Part shown: piece after piece, positions 44,521-54,226 of the stretch | Layout: each line of letters begins with the position of its first letter | How positions within the stretch are numbered: the first letter of the stretch is position 1 | NCBI RefSeq assembly: GCF_900103665.1 | Contig: NZ_FNGY01000017.1 | Location: 1-64,000 of the forward strand | Origin: Pedobacter steynii | GTDB lineage: Bacteria > Bacteroidota > Bacteroidia > Sphingobacteriales > Sphingobacteriaceae | DNA length: 64,000 bases | Direction of reading: 5' to 3' | Translations under genes and position numbers: made by a program | Notes under the pieces: generated by a model | Told to the model about the DNA's origin: nothing | The model's database searches: none | The model's input: only the letters and a program-made list of their open reading frames with translations

Positions 44521-46200
44521 ATGATGAACCACACTAACCAAAAAAAACTGTTTCTTTTCTGTTGTTTTTTGATGCTTCAGCTGTTGACGGGCTGTGAAAC
44601 AAATGCTCAGGGGGATCAACCATTAAGTGCTGGAAGTACCGAAAGCGTTGTTAAAGCCAGAATCACAGCCTTAAATAAAAGAGCGAAAAGCCTGAACAGG
44701 GATTCTACCAATCAAGCCATTGCCTCCGCTTATGAGGCCTACCTTTTAGCTTACGAAAACAAATACAAAGAGCTGGAAGCTGATGCCCTGGTCATCTTAT
44801 CCGAAGGCTATCTGTACAATGATATTTATGATCTTGCCCTCGAATATTCATTTGATGCATTGGAGATCTATAAAGGCCTGGATAAACCGGCTAAAATGGG
44901 CGCTACTTATACCTTATTGGGATGGATTTATTACGATGTGGAAAATGCAGAGTTTTCCCTGAAGTACCATACCATGGCCTACGATTATTATAAAACACAT
45001 CAGAATCCCGATGAGACGGGACTGTCACTAAATGCCATCGGCTTAATTTATCAGCTTAAAAATGAATTTGGAAAGGCCGAAGGCTTTTTCAAACAGGCAT
45101 TGGTCATGGCCGAGAAACATAACAAAAGAGCCTTGATTAGTGCCGCTTACAATAACCTGGGCATTTCCAGCAACAACAATAAGAACTACAAACAGGCCAT
45201 TATTTATTTTAATCTTGCCCTGCAATACTCCACGAAACAATTGCTTTCACTGGCAGAACTGAACAATCAGATGGCTTACTCCCTGATTAACCTTGGCAGA
45301 AACGAAGAGGCTTTGGTTGCTTTAAAAAAAGCAAGGGCATTTATTGACCAAAGCAGCTCTAACTCCAAAAAAGAAAATCTTTTAGACAATTATAAGGTCT
45401 TTTCCCTCTTGTATCAGCGAATGGGCGATTACCGGCAGGCTTTTGAGAACACCAATAGTTACAATGCCGTTAGAGAAGAGTTCCTGTCTAAAAACAAAGT
45501 AAACGCTTTACTGACACTGACCCTAAAGCGTGAGGCCCAGGAGAAGGAGCGACAGCTGGAAGCTTTATCAGTGAAAGAAAGTCTGAAATCCTTTCAGCGG
45601 AATGCCCTCGCTATCATTGTCGTATTGTTAATTGTGATTGGTATTCTTCTGTATGGTAAACTGAGAAGCAGGCAAAGGAAAAAGGCCGAACAGGCAGCCA
45701 TAAAACAGCAGGAAATTGAGAAGGAACTGGAACATACCGTTCTGGATAAGAAGGCCCTGAATGAACGCCTGGATTTTAATCATATTGAACTGAAGAATTA
45801 CGCTTTATATATTGCGCATAGGAATGACCTGATTGTGAAGTTCATTGAAGAACTTGGCGGTCTGGACAGAACCGAACCGGTAGAGATCCCGCATCAGTTG
45901 CATAAGCTGGTCAATAAGTTTAAGTACGACATCAACCTGGAGAAGTATGTGGAAGATTTTAACCTCAAGGTAGAAACCCAATACCAGGACTTTTTCTATA
46001 ATCTGCAACAGAAATTTCCCCACCTCAGTCAGAATGAGCGAAGACTCTGCGCCCAGATCAGGTTGAGCCTTTCCATTAAAGAGATTGCGACGCTGAACAA
46101 CATCTCCGTGAAGTCTGCGGAAATGGCAAGGTACCGCCTGCGCAAGCATTTTGGCTTGCAGCAGAACGATAACCTGAACGATTACTTAAAGTCGTTTTAA
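44521..46200 (+). CDS. Membrane-bound TPR sensor with LuxR-type DNA-binding domain
   Basis: About 559 residues; the ATG at 44521 is chosen over an upstream TTG. Export signal with a lipobox-like LLTGCETN, tetratricopeptide repeats about 60-320 (SLKYHTMAYDYYKTHQNP, GKAEGFFKQALVMAEKH, YKQAIIYFNLALQYSTK), a membrane helix about 360-380 (LAIIVVLLIVIGILLYG), a coiled coil, and a C-terminal LuxR-like helix-turn-helix (LSIKEIATLNNISVKSAEMARYRLRKHF). The sensor is periplasmic and the DNA-binding part cytoplasmic. It is 139 bp upstream of SusC2, and three phased direct repeats in that gap are plausible binding sites, so it likely controls the hydroxylysine locus. Confidence 0.87.
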   Translation: MMNHTNQKKLFLFCCFLMLQLLTGCETNAQGDQPLSAGSTESVVKARITALNKRAKSLNRDSTNQAIASAYEAYLLAYENKYKELEADALVILSEGYLYNDIYDLALEYSFDALEIYKGLDKPAKMGATYTLLGWIYYDVENAEFSLKYHTMAYDYYKTHQNPDETGLSLNAIGLIYQLKNEFGKAEGFFKQALVMAEKHNKRALISAAYNNLGISSNNNKNYKQAIIYFNLALQYSTKQLLSLAELNNQMAYSLINLGRNEEALVALKKARAFIDQSSSNSKKENLLDNYKVFSLLYQRMGDYRQAFENTNSYNAVREEFLSKNKVNALLTLTLKREAQEKERQLEALSVKESLKSFQRNALAIIVVLLIVIGILLYGKLRSRQRKKAEQAAIKQQEIEKELEHTVLDKKALNERLDFNHIELKNYALYIAHRNDLIVKFIEELGGLDRTEPVEIPHQLHKLVNKFKYDINLEKYVEDFNLKVETQYQDFFYNLQQKFPHLSQNERRLCAQIRLSLSIKEIATLNNISVKSAEMARYRLRKHFGLQQNDNLNDYLKSF

Positions 46201-46228
46201 AGCGCTTTACAGCGGTGTTTGTCGCTCG

Positions 46229-46272
46229 TGTAGAGGTCTTGTAGGGGTAAGACAGCGCTACATGTAGGGGTA
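46229..46272 (+). promoter_or_regulatory. Three phased direct repeats TGTAGRGGT, candidate activator sites
   Basis: Copies at 46229-46237, 46240-46248 and 46263-46271, spaced 11 and 23 bp, close to one and two helical turns, so all face the same side of DNA. They lie upstream of the promoter of the SusC at 46340 and immediately after the TPR/LuxR regulator gene. Confidence 0.6.
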
Positions 46273-46302
46273 CAGAATTCGTTTTTCGGATCATAGTCAT
46301 AT

Positions 46303-46324
46303 TAAGTTTGATTGAATCAATCAA
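46303..46324 (+). promoter_or_regulatory. Promoter element and overlapping 17-bp palindrome before SusC2
   Basis: TAAGTTTG at 46303-46310 matches the -7 consensus TAnnTTTG. A perfect palindrome TTGATTGA-A-TCAATCAA (46308-46324) overlaps its end and the expected start site, 15 bp before the ATG. It could be an operator. -33 is weak (TTTTTCGG). Confidence 0.55.
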
Positions 46325-46339
46325 CTCAAACCAAATATT

Positions 46340-49300
46340 ATGATTAAAGATTTACGATTGCCAATAAGCAATTTATGGAGCAATAAATTCGCTTGGCTCA
46401 TGTTTGCTTTCTGTCTGTTCTCGGCGCTCGCCGGCAGCAGCGTGTTTGCTCAGACCGGCACCATAAAAGGTCAGGTCCTCGACGAAACGGATCAACCACT
46501 TCCCGGAGTCAATATTAAAGTCAAAGGAACAAAGACGGGAACAACTTCAGACCAGGAAGGTAAATTCCGGGTCAATGCTTCCGCAAAAGATGTGCTCATT
46601 TTCTCCGCTATAGGATACCTTACACAGGAAATTCAGGTGGTTGCCGGCCAGGATATCCTGCTGAAATTGCGGACAGACATGAAAGGACTCGACGAAGTCG
46701 TGGTGATTGGTTACGGAACCCAGCAGCGGAGTAACCTGACCAGTGCCGTAAGCTCAGTAAGTGGCACAAAGCTGGAACAGGTAGCGGCCAGCAACCCTAT
46801 TAATGCGCTTCAGGGTAGGGTAGCCGGATTATCCATCAGCAGTCCCGGCGGAAATCCAGGACAATCTTCGGATGTCAGGTTACGGGGGATCGGCACCTTT
46901 GGTGCACATCAACCCCTGTATATTATCGATGGTACACCTGGCAATCCTTATTACCTCAGTAACGGCGACATTGCCTCTATCGAAGTCCTTAAAGATGGTG
47001 CTGCGGCATCGATCTACGGTTCCAACAGTGCGAACGGGGTGATCCTCATTACCACTAAAAAAGGAAAACAAGGCGCACCGGTGATCGATTTTTCTTCCTT
47101 CTACAGCATTGTAAGGCCAACAGAACAATTTAAGTTCCTGGATGCAGAAGGTTATAAAAAGCTGCATACCATGATGTACACCAATGCAGGTCCTTCTGCT
47201 CCGGCTTTACCGGCATACCTGTCTAAAAGCACGGGTACCAATACCAACTGGCAGGACTTAATTAACCGTAAAGGCATTTCACAGAATTACAATGTCAACC
47301 TGAAGGGTGGCGGAGAATACCTGACCTATTCTTTGAGCGGTGACCTGACCGACGACCGGGGAACCTTTATCGGCTCTGAGTTCAATAAGAAATCACTGCG
47401 GTCCAGAAATGAGTTTAAAAAGGGACGGTTAACAGTAGAAAGTAACATCATCTATTCAGAAACCAGATCTGAAGCTGCCAAATTTGATCAGAAAGACAGT
47501 TATTTCCAGTCGCCATTACTTCCGGTATTTGATGAGAAGGAAAAATATGGTTACGGATTAACGGAAAACGGATTGCCGAAATTTCAGAACCCTATTGCTG
47601 CGGATCATTTTCTGGATGCCAATTCTAAAACCAATTATCTGGGCGGAAATATCCGCTTCGGACTGGACATCATCAAAGGATTAAAATATACCGCCAACCT
47701 GAATTACATCAATGCCAGGACGGATGAGTATGCTTTCAATCCACCGTATCGCGCCAATGCCAATGATCCGTTGGTTTCTTATACCAGAGTATTCAACAGA
47801 AACTCCCTTTATAAGGAACGTTTAATGGAGCACTTGCTGAATTACGACCTGAATATCGGTAAACACAGCCTGAAACTTCTTGCAGGATATACCGCACAGG
47901 AAAAAACAAACCGCTTTATCAGCGTAACCGCAGATGGAAAAACCATTGTAAGAACCGTTGTAAACGGAAAAATTGTGGAAACTGAAGTACCGGGAGGATT
48001 TACCAATCCGGATTTCAATACCATTTCTGCGGGGCTTGGCGGGACTTTCAATGCCTCAGGAACGAACAACAAATATGTCCGCCTTTCTACATTGGCAAGG
48101 TTAAACTATGCTTATGACAACAAATACCTTTTACAGGTCTCTGTCAGAAGAGACGGTTCTTCTGTATTTGGAGAAAACAGGAGATATGGGGTATTCCCTT
48201 CGGTTTCCCTGGGTTGGAATATCCACAAAGAATCCTTCCTGAACGAAGTTAAATGGCTGAATAACTTAAAACTTCGTGCGAGTTACGGAGAACTTGGAAA
48301 TGAGGGTGCTTTAGGATATTATGACCATCAGGCACTCATGACCACCCGTAACAACTGGTCCGGAGGTTCGGTGCAGGGTTCTGGAGCTACTCCATGGCCG
48401 GGTTCTGCCGCTTATACGCTCCAAAACCTGGACTTGCAATGGGAAACGATTAAGTCCAAAAACATCGGTCTTGATTTTGGACTGTTTGACAACAAACTAT
48501 CGGGTGCCATCAACTATTTTAACAACATCACTGATGGCTTGCTGATCACCAAAGAAGTTCCGCCTTCGGCAGGTGTCGACAATCCGATTCTGAACGTAGG
48601 TAAGATTGCCAACAAAGGACTGGAACTAGAAACCAATTATCACTTCGATTATAATGACTGGAATTTTGACATTGGTGGTGCCATCAGTTTATTGAAAAAT
48701 GAAGTCCTGACACTGGCCAATAAAGACCAGATTTTATATGGTACAGGCTTACGGTTTGGAACAGACCATATTCCAACTCAAACCATGGTAGGAAAAGAGA
48801 TCGGTGCTTTTTATTTATACGAGGCTGATGGTATTTTCCAATCCGATGCAGCAGCTGCAGGATACAAAAACGGTGCTGGCAATGTCTTGCAACCAAATGC
48901 GAAAGCAGGGGACATCAGGTTCAGAGATACCAATGGTGATGGTACAATCGATGAAAAAGACAAAACTTACCAGGGCTCAGGTTTTGCGAAATACGAATAT
49001 AGCCTGAACCTTGCAGCCAACTATAAGAACTTCGACCTTTCCTTGTTCTGGCAGGGGGTAGCAGGAAATAAGATCTATAACGGAAACCGTTTTGAGCTGG
49101 AAGGAATGGAAGCCGGAAGAAACTTCCTGGCCAGCACCCTCAATGCCTGGACTCCGCAAAACACCGGAACAGCTATGCCAAGGGCCGTTCTCGGAGATCC
49201 CAATCAAAATGCACGTGAATCTACGCGTTTCCTGGAAAGCGGATCTTACCTGCGCTTAAAATTGGTTCAACTGGGGTATAGCCTTCCTAAATCTGTACTG

Positions 49301-49480
49301 GAACACCTGAAAATTTCTAAACTCAGGATTTATGTCAGCGGACAAAACCTGGTCACTTTTAGTAAATACAGCGGACTGGATCCGGAGGTAGGGAATTTTA
49401 ATGTCCTGAACAACGGTGTAGACCGTTTGATGTATCCTCAGAACAAAAGATGGCTCATGGGACTACAGTTGACATTTTAA
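46340..49480 (+). CDS. SusC/RagA TonB-linked receptor without STN domain
   Basis: 1046 residues. Signal region about 1-37 (ending GSSVFAQ), carboxypeptidase-like regulatory domain about 40-120 (TIKGQVLDETDQPLPGVNIKVKG), TonB-box/plug (GLDEVVVIGYGTQQRSNLTS, SSDVRLRGIGTFGAHQPLYIIDG, ASIYGSNSANGVILITTKKG) and barrel ending MGLQLTF. Unlike the SusC at 37536 it has no STN domain, so it is not a FecI/FecR transducer; control more likely comes from the TPR/LuxR gene upstream. It heads a run of six genes whose enzymes suggest glycosylated hydroxylysine as substrate, imported with the SusD at 49501. Confidence 0.94.
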   Translation: MIKDLRLPISNLWSNKFAWLMFAFCLFSALAGSSVFAQTGTIKGQVLDETDQPLPGVNIKVKGTKTGTTSDQEGKFRVNASAKDVLIFSAIGYLTQEIQVVAGQDILLKLRTDMKGLDEVVVIGYGTQQRSNLTSAVSSVSGTKLEQVAASNPINALQGRVAGLSISSPGGNPGQSSDVRLRGIGTFGAHQPLYIIDGTPGNPYYLSNGDIASIEVLKDGAAASIYGSNSANGVILITTKKGKQGAPVIDFSSFYSIVRPTEQFKFLDAEGYKKLHTMMYTNAGPSAPALPAYLSKSTGTNTNWQDLINRKGISQNYNVNLKGGGEYLTYSLSGDLTDDRGTFIGSEFNKKSLRSRNEFKKGRLTVESNIIYSETRSEAAKFDQKDSYFQSPLLPVFDEKEKYGYGLTENGLPKFQNPIAADHFLDANSKTNYLGGNIRFGLDIIKGLKYTANLNYINARTDEYAFNPPYRANANDPLVSYTRVFNRNSLYKERLMEHLLNYDLNIGKHSLKLLAGYTAQEKTNRFISVTADGKTIVRTVVNGKIVETEVPGGFTNPDFNTISAGLGGTFNASGTNNKYVRLSTLARLNYAYDNKYLLQVSVRRDGSSVFGENRRYGVFPSVSLGWNIHKESFLNEVKWLNNLKLRASYGELGNEGALGYYDHQALMTTRNNWSGGSVQGSGATPWPGSAAYTLQNLDLQWETIKSKNIGLDFGLFDNKLSGAINYFNNITDGLLITKEVPPSAGVDNPILNVGKIANKGLELETNYHFDYNDWNFDIGGAISLLKNEVLTLANKDQILYGTGLRFGTDHIPTQTMVGKEIGAFYLYEADGIFQSDAAAAGYKNGAGNVLQPNAKAGDIRFRDTNGDGTIDEKDKTYQGSGFAKYEYSLNLAANYKNFDLSLFWQGVAGNKIYNGNRFELEGMEAGRNFLASTLNAWTPQNTGTAMPRAVLGDPNQNARESTRFLESGSYLRLKLVQLGYSLPKSVLEHLKISKLRIYVSGQNLVTFSKYSGLDPEVGNFNVLNNGVDRLMYPQNKRWLMGLQLTF

Positions 49481-49500
49481 TCACCATAAAAAAACGAAGA

Positions 49501-51021
49501 ATGAAAACGAATAAACTATATATAGGCTTGTTCCTGCTAATGGCAGTAATGGGTTGCAAGAAATCTGAGCTGGAACAAAGTGTACCGGATCAGCTTACAG
49601 TAGATAACTTTTGGATCAATAAAGATCGGGCATTGTCCGGATTGTCTGCGGCTTATTCTCAGCTGGAAGGCTTTGTAAGCTGGGATAACTATGTAGAAGC
49701 ACGCTCGGTAAGAGAGTTTTACAGGGAAGATTACGTAGTTCCGGGCGCCGATGCTTTCAATTATCCATGGTGGACGGAACATTATAATTTTGAATTTACC
49801 TCCGGCAACTATGCCGTTGACCTGCTGTGGAGAGAGAATTACAGAGGGATCAATTTTGCCAATCAGGTGCTGGAAAATGTAAGTAAGATGGCTGCAACCG
49901 CTATCGATGATGCCAGCAGAAAGCAGATTCTTGCGGAAGCAAAATTCCTGAGGGCCTATTATCATTTTAAGCTATTGACCAATTATAGTAAGATCATCAT
50001 CAGGGATAAAGTCCCTACTTCAGAGGCTGATCTTTCCAAAGGCTTTGCGGAAAGAGCGGAAGTTTATGGCTTTATCCTTAAAGACCTTCAGGAAGCGGAA
50101 CCAGATCTGCCATTGAGGTCTGCACGTCCGGCAACGGAATTGGGCCGTGTAACGAAAGGTGCAGCGCAGGCTTACCTTGGAAAAGTAAACTTATACCGGG
50201 TAAGTGACGACCAGGCAAATGCCGCAGCTTATTATACAGAAGCGGCAAAATGGCTGGATAAAGTGATCCTGTCTAACGAGTACCAGCTGGATAATAATTT
50301 CCTGGGCATGTTTAACGGTACCACAAAAAACAGTACAGAATCCATCTTTGAGTTGCAGCAAACTTCAGATGCCAGCAGCGGAGCGGTATACAGATCTTAT
50401 TTAAGTGATTGGGTGGCGGCATCAGAACTGGGAGGCTATGGAGAGATTTATGGTACCCAGGCACTGTTGACCGAAATGTTAAAAGAAGGTAAGGTTGCCA
50501 ATGGTAATTATGATGCCAGGGTGTACCAGACCATGTATTTTAACGATGCCTATTTTAACGATGTAGCGACCCCAAGGGTATATGGAAGTACTTATAACGA
50601 AATTTTCGGTGTCAATGCTAAAACCATTGCTTTCCGGAAATGGATCCCTGCAGGACCTGATCGTATCGGTTTTTCTAATGCGATCAATGTCCCATTAATG
50701 CGCTATGCGGATGTTTTATTGATGTATGCTGAAGTGCTGAATGAACAACAGAAATCTGGTGATGCGGTAACCTGGATCAATAAGGTTCGGGGCAGGGCAG
50801 GCTTACCGGATGTTAGCCTGAGCGGTAAAGCACCTGTATTTGAACAGATCATCCATGAGCGTGTAATGGAGTTTACACTGGAAGGAAGTCGTTTTTACGA
50901 CCTGAGGAGATGGGGCCTGCTTGCACAAAAGATGCAGGCTGCAGGCAGGAAATTCAGTGCGGATAAAGCTTTTTATCCTACGCCACTGAAAGAAACGACC
51001 AATAACCCATCCACACCATAA
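49501..51021 (+). CDS. SusD/RagB lipoprotein
   Basis: 506 residues from the ATG at 49501; an earlier in-frame ATG at 49450 lies inside SusC and would hide the signal peptide. Lipoprotein signal ending AVMGCKKS (cysteine about residue 18). Classic RagB/SusD pattern: TVDNFWINKDRALSGLSAAYSQLEG near the N-terminus, AEAKFLRAYYHFKLL, YADVLLMYAEVLNEQ, and the ending ERVMEFTLEGSRFYDLRRW. Surface ligand-binding partner of the SusC 20 bp upstream. A 13-bp hairpin follows at 51053. Confidence 0.94.
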   Translation: MKTNKLYIGLFLLMAVMGCKKSELEQSVPDQLTVDNFWINKDRALSGLSAAYSQLEGFVSWDNYVEARSVREFYREDYVVPGADAFNYPWWTEHYNFEFTSGNYAVDLLWRENYRGINFANQVLENVSKMAATAIDDASRKQILAEAKFLRAYYHFKLLTNYSKIIIRDKVPTSEADLSKGFAERAEVYGFILKDLQEAEPDLPLRSARPATELGRVTKGAAQAYLGKVNLYRVSDDQANAAAYYTEAAKWLDKVILSNEYQLDNNFLGMFNGTTKNSTESIFELQQTSDASSGAVYRSYLSDWVAASELGGYGEIYGTQALLTEMLKEGKVANGNYDARVYQTMYFNDAYFNDVATPRVYGSTYNEIFGVNAKTIAFRKWIPAGPDRIGFSNAINVPLMRYADVLLMYAEVLNEQQKSGDAVTWINKVRGRAGLPDVSLSGKAPVFEQIIHERVMEFTLEGSRFYDLRRWGLLAQKMQAAGRKFSADKAFYPTPLKETTNNPSTP

Positions 51022-51052
51022 TAGAACCACGAGCGCTCTGATTATTTAACAC

Positions 51053-51084
51053 CATCGTCATGCAGCAATGCCTGCGTGACGATG
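51053..51084 (+). promoter_or_regulatory. Hairpin between susD and the beta-galactosidase gene
   Basis: 13-bp arms CATCGTCATGCAG and CTGCGTGACGATG (one G-U) with a 6-nt loop, then CTTTATTTCC. It is terminator-like but the tail is weak. It could let the outer-membrane pair be made in excess of the enzymes downstream. Confidence 0.65.
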
Positions 51085-51100
51085 CTTTATTTCCTTGTTC

Positions 51101-54100
51101 ATGAATCTAATCAAACCCTATTTCCTTTGTTTAATGCTTTGCCTGGGTTTTACAGGTTCAGTGATTGCCCAAGCTCCGGCAGATTGGGAAAACCCTTTAA
51201 TTCCTTCTCAGAATGCAATTAAACCCCATGCCTGGTTTATCCCTTATCCGGATCAACAGACATTGGATCAGCAATCGAGTCCTTTCCTGAAATCATTGGA
51301 TGGTATCTGGAAGTTTAAACTGCTGAAGAACCCTTCCGAAAGATCTCATACTTTTTATAAAAACCTGGCAGAAACCAAAGACTGGGGTACGATTAAGGTG
51401 CCTGGCCATTGGCAAACGCAGGGCTATGCTAAATTTATATTTACTGATGTGGAATACCCGATCCCGGCTACTCCACCATTCGTGCCTAAGGAGGACAATC
51501 CCGTAGGACAGTATCAACGGGAATTTACAATTGATCCCAACTGGAATGGAAAACAGGTCTTTGTTCACCTGGGAGCAGTAAATTCTTTCTTTTACCTCTG
51601 GATTAACGGCGCATACATTGGTTTTAGCAAGGACAGTAAAACACCCACCGAATTCGACATTACCAAATTCCTAAAGAAGGGAAAGAACACGATTTCTTTG
51701 CAGGTCTTCCGGTTTAGCGATGCCACTTATCTGGAAGGACAGGACATGTGGAAGCTGAGTGGTATAGAAAGAAGCGTTTTTCTGATCGCGAGACCCAAAT
51801 TTCACTTATCTGACTTTGAACTGAGGGCAACTTTAGACGAAAGCTATAAAAACGGGAAGTTCAATCTCGACCTTGCTTTCAATAAAGCGCCTGAAAAAAC
51901 AGATCGGGGAACGATAGAACTAGAAGTCTTTGATCCGAAAAACCCTTCCATACCGCTTTATAAAACACAGAAGAACATCACCGCAACCTTAAACTTCAAC
52001 ACTACTTTTAAGGATATAAAAACCTGGAATGCCGAACATCCTAATTTGTATGTAGTACAAATCAGCCACCTGGATCAGAAAGGAAAACCGGTGGAAATCA
52101 TCCGTCATCATATAGGATTCAGGTCCGCAGAAGTTAAAAACGGACTTTTCCTGGTCAATGGGAAAGCGATAAAAATCAAAGGGGTGAACCGCCATGAACA
52201 CGACCGGATCAATGGAAAGATCGTAACCGAAGAGGGAATGATCAAGGACATCAAGGTGATGAAAGAACTCAACATCAATGCGGTAAGGGCAAGTCATTAT
52301 CCCAATACAGAGCGATGGTATGCATTATGCGACCAGTATGGCCTCTATGTGGTAGACGAAGCGAATATCGAATGTGATGGGATGAGCTTCACGCCTTTGA
52401 AAACCTTATCCGATAAACCCGAATGGAAAGCCGCTTACCTGGACCGGATTCGCAGGATGTACGAAAGGGATAAGAATTTTACCAGCATCATCACCTGGTC
52501 TTTGGGGAATGAAAGTGGATTTGGGGAAAACCTGATGGCGGGATACGACTGGCTGAAAGCGAGAGATGCTTCCCGCCCGGTGCAATATGAAGCAACTAAA
52601 GAGGAAAGGTATTCGGATATTTTCTGCCCGATGTATAAATCCATCACGGTAATGGAAAACTATGTGAAGACCTGGAGAAAGAGACCCTTGATCCAATGCG
52701 AATATGCCCATATGATGGGCAATAGTGGAGGAAACTTAAAGGACGATTGGGACCTGATCTATAAACACGAACAGTTACAAGGCGGTTTTATCTGGGATTT
52801 TTCCGATCAGACTTTTAGTAAAAAAGATGATAAAGGAAACAACATCTGGGCTTATGGCCGGGATATGGGAACCGTAGGGCTAACGAGCGATACGAGTTTC
52901 TGTGCGGATGGGCTCGTTGCCGCAGACCGTTCCTGGCATCCTCAGGCTTATGAGCTGCAAAAGGTCTATCAGAATGTGAATTTTGAGGCAATAGACCTTC
53001 AGCGTTATGTGTTTAACCTAAGGAACAGGTTCGACTTTAGCAACCTGGAAGATTATACCATCAAATGGAACATCAAAGGAGGAGGCACCGTTGTGGCTTC
53101 CGGCACGATGGAAAGCCTTTCCCTGGCCCCGCAGTCTGTAAAAGAAATCAACCTTAAAATCCCTGCTTTTGAACTTAAAGGCGGACTGGAATACCTGATC
53201 GTTTTCGAGGTCTTTAGTAAAAAGGCAACGGAACTGTTGCCGGCGGGATTCAAGGTGGCAACGGAACAGTTTTTATTGCCTTTAAAAGCCAAAGAGGTTC
53301 TTTCCACTAAGCATACAGCCGAATTGAAAACCAAAGAAACTGCAGAAATAGTTCATTTTTATACCGATGCACTGAACATCGGTTTCAATAAAAAAACAGG
53401 ATTACTGGAAAGCTATATGATTGCCGGAAAAGAATTGATCAAGGCCGCATTGGTTCCTCATTTTTGGAGGGCAGCAACAGATAATGACATCGGAAACAGC
53501 ATGCAGATCAGGTCTAAAATCTGGCAGACTGCCTTTGATTACGCAAAACTGAGCAGTATTGAAAATAAGCAGGTCTCAAAAGAAACCAGAACCCTGAAAA
53601 CCGTTCATGAGCTTCCAAAATTAAAACTGAGCATTACTACCGTATATACGATCAAAGGTGATGGCAGCATCAATGTCAATTATCAGCTTAAAGCCGGCGA
53701 CGTGGCCTTACCTGAAATTCCAAGAATAGGAATGAGGGTGATCCTGAATCCTGAATTTGATCAGGTGAGCTGGTTTGGCAGAGGGCCTTTTGACAATTAT
53801 GCAGACCGCGATTATGCAGCGCATATCGACCTTTACCGCATGCCGGCAGATGCGCTTTTCCATCCTTACCCAAGGGCACAGGAAAGTGGCTACCGCACCG
53901 GGGTGAGGTGGATGACCCTGGCCAATCAGCAAGGCATAGGGCTTTCTGCAACAGGTGCGCCTGAAATCAGCACAGGAGTTTTACATTTTGACATGAAACA
54001 CCTGGATTTTGATAAAGACGCAAAGGTCAATGTACACGGTGGCTCGATGACGAATGAACCGCTGATCTGGTGGAACATTGATGCAAAACAAACAGGTGTA

Positions 54101-54226
54101 GGCGGCGATAACAGCTGGGGTGCCGAAGCACATCCGCAATATCGGTTGCCTTACCGTGATTATACTTATTCTTTTACCCTTCGTCCGGTTTTTAACAAGG
54201 CCGGCGAAATCAATAACATAAAATAA
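51101..54226 (+). CDS. GH2 beta-galactosidase, exported
   Basis: 1041 residues from the ATG at 51101 (a TTG at 51095 is discarded). Signal peptide about 1-24 (ending GSVIAQ). The five-domain LacZ layout: sugar-binding domain about 60-230, two immunoglobulin-like domains, catalytic barrel about 335-640 and a small C-terminal domain. Acid/base Glu471 in ITWSLGNESGFG and nucleophile Glu534 in LIQCEYAHMMGN. The block NAVRASHYPNTERWYALCDQ is diagnostic. It cleaves terminal beta-galactose in the periplasm. Its stop overlaps the next start by 1 bp. In the proposed pathway it frees galactose from hydroxylysine. Confidence 0.94.
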   Translation: MNLIKPYFLCLMLCLGFTGSVIAQAPADWENPLIPSQNAIKPHAWFIPYPDQQTLDQQSSPFLKSLDGIWKFKLLKNPSERSHTFYKNLAETKDWGTIKVPGHWQTQGYAKFIFTDVEYPIPATPPFVPKEDNPVGQYQREFTIDPNWNGKQVFVHLGAVNSFFYLWINGAYIGFSKDSKTPTEFDITKFLKKGKNTISLQVFRFSDATYLEGQDMWKLSGIERSVFLIARPKFHLSDFELRATLDESYKNGKFNLDLAFNKAPEKTDRGTIELEVFDPKNPSIPLYKTQKNITATLNFNTTFKDIKTWNAEHPNLYVVQISHLDQKGKPVEIIRHHIGFRSAEVKNGLFLVNGKAIKIKGVNRHEHDRINGKIVTEEGMIKDIKVMKELNINAVRASHYPNTERWYALCDQYGLYVVDEANIECDGMSFTPLKTLSDKPEWKAAYLDRIRRMYERDKNFTSIITWSLGNESGFGENLMAGYDWLKARDASRPVQYEATKEERYSDIFCPMYKSITVMENYVKTWRKRPLIQCEYAHMMGNSGGNLKDDWDLIYKHEQLQGGFIWDFSDQTFSKKDDKGNNIWAYGRDMGTVGLTSDTSFCADGLVAADRSWHPQAYELQKVYQNVNFEAIDLQRYVFNLRNRFDFSNLEDYTIKWNIKGGGTVVASGTMESLSLAPQSVKEINLKIPAFELKGGLEYLIVFEVFSKKATELLPAGFKVATEQFLLPLKAKEVLSTKHTAELKTKETAEIVHFYTDALNIGFNKKTGLLESYMIAGKELIKAALVPHFWRAATDNDIGNSMQIRSKIWQTAFDYAKLSSIENKQVSKETRTLKTVHELPKLKLSITTVYTIKGDGSINVNYQLKAGDVALPEIPRIGMRVILNPEFDQVSWFGRGPFDNYADRDYAAHIDLYRMPADALFHPYPRAQESGYRTGVRWMTLANQQGIGLSATGAPEISTGVLHFDMKHLDFDKDAKVNVHGGSMTNEPLIWWNIDAKQTGVGGDNSWGAEAHPQYRLPYRDYTYSFTLRPVFNKAGEINNIK

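Noticed and set aside
49450..49500. Longer SusD start inside the SusC gene
   Set aside because: It would place 17 polar residues before the lipoprotein signal; the ATG at 49501 gives a proper signal.
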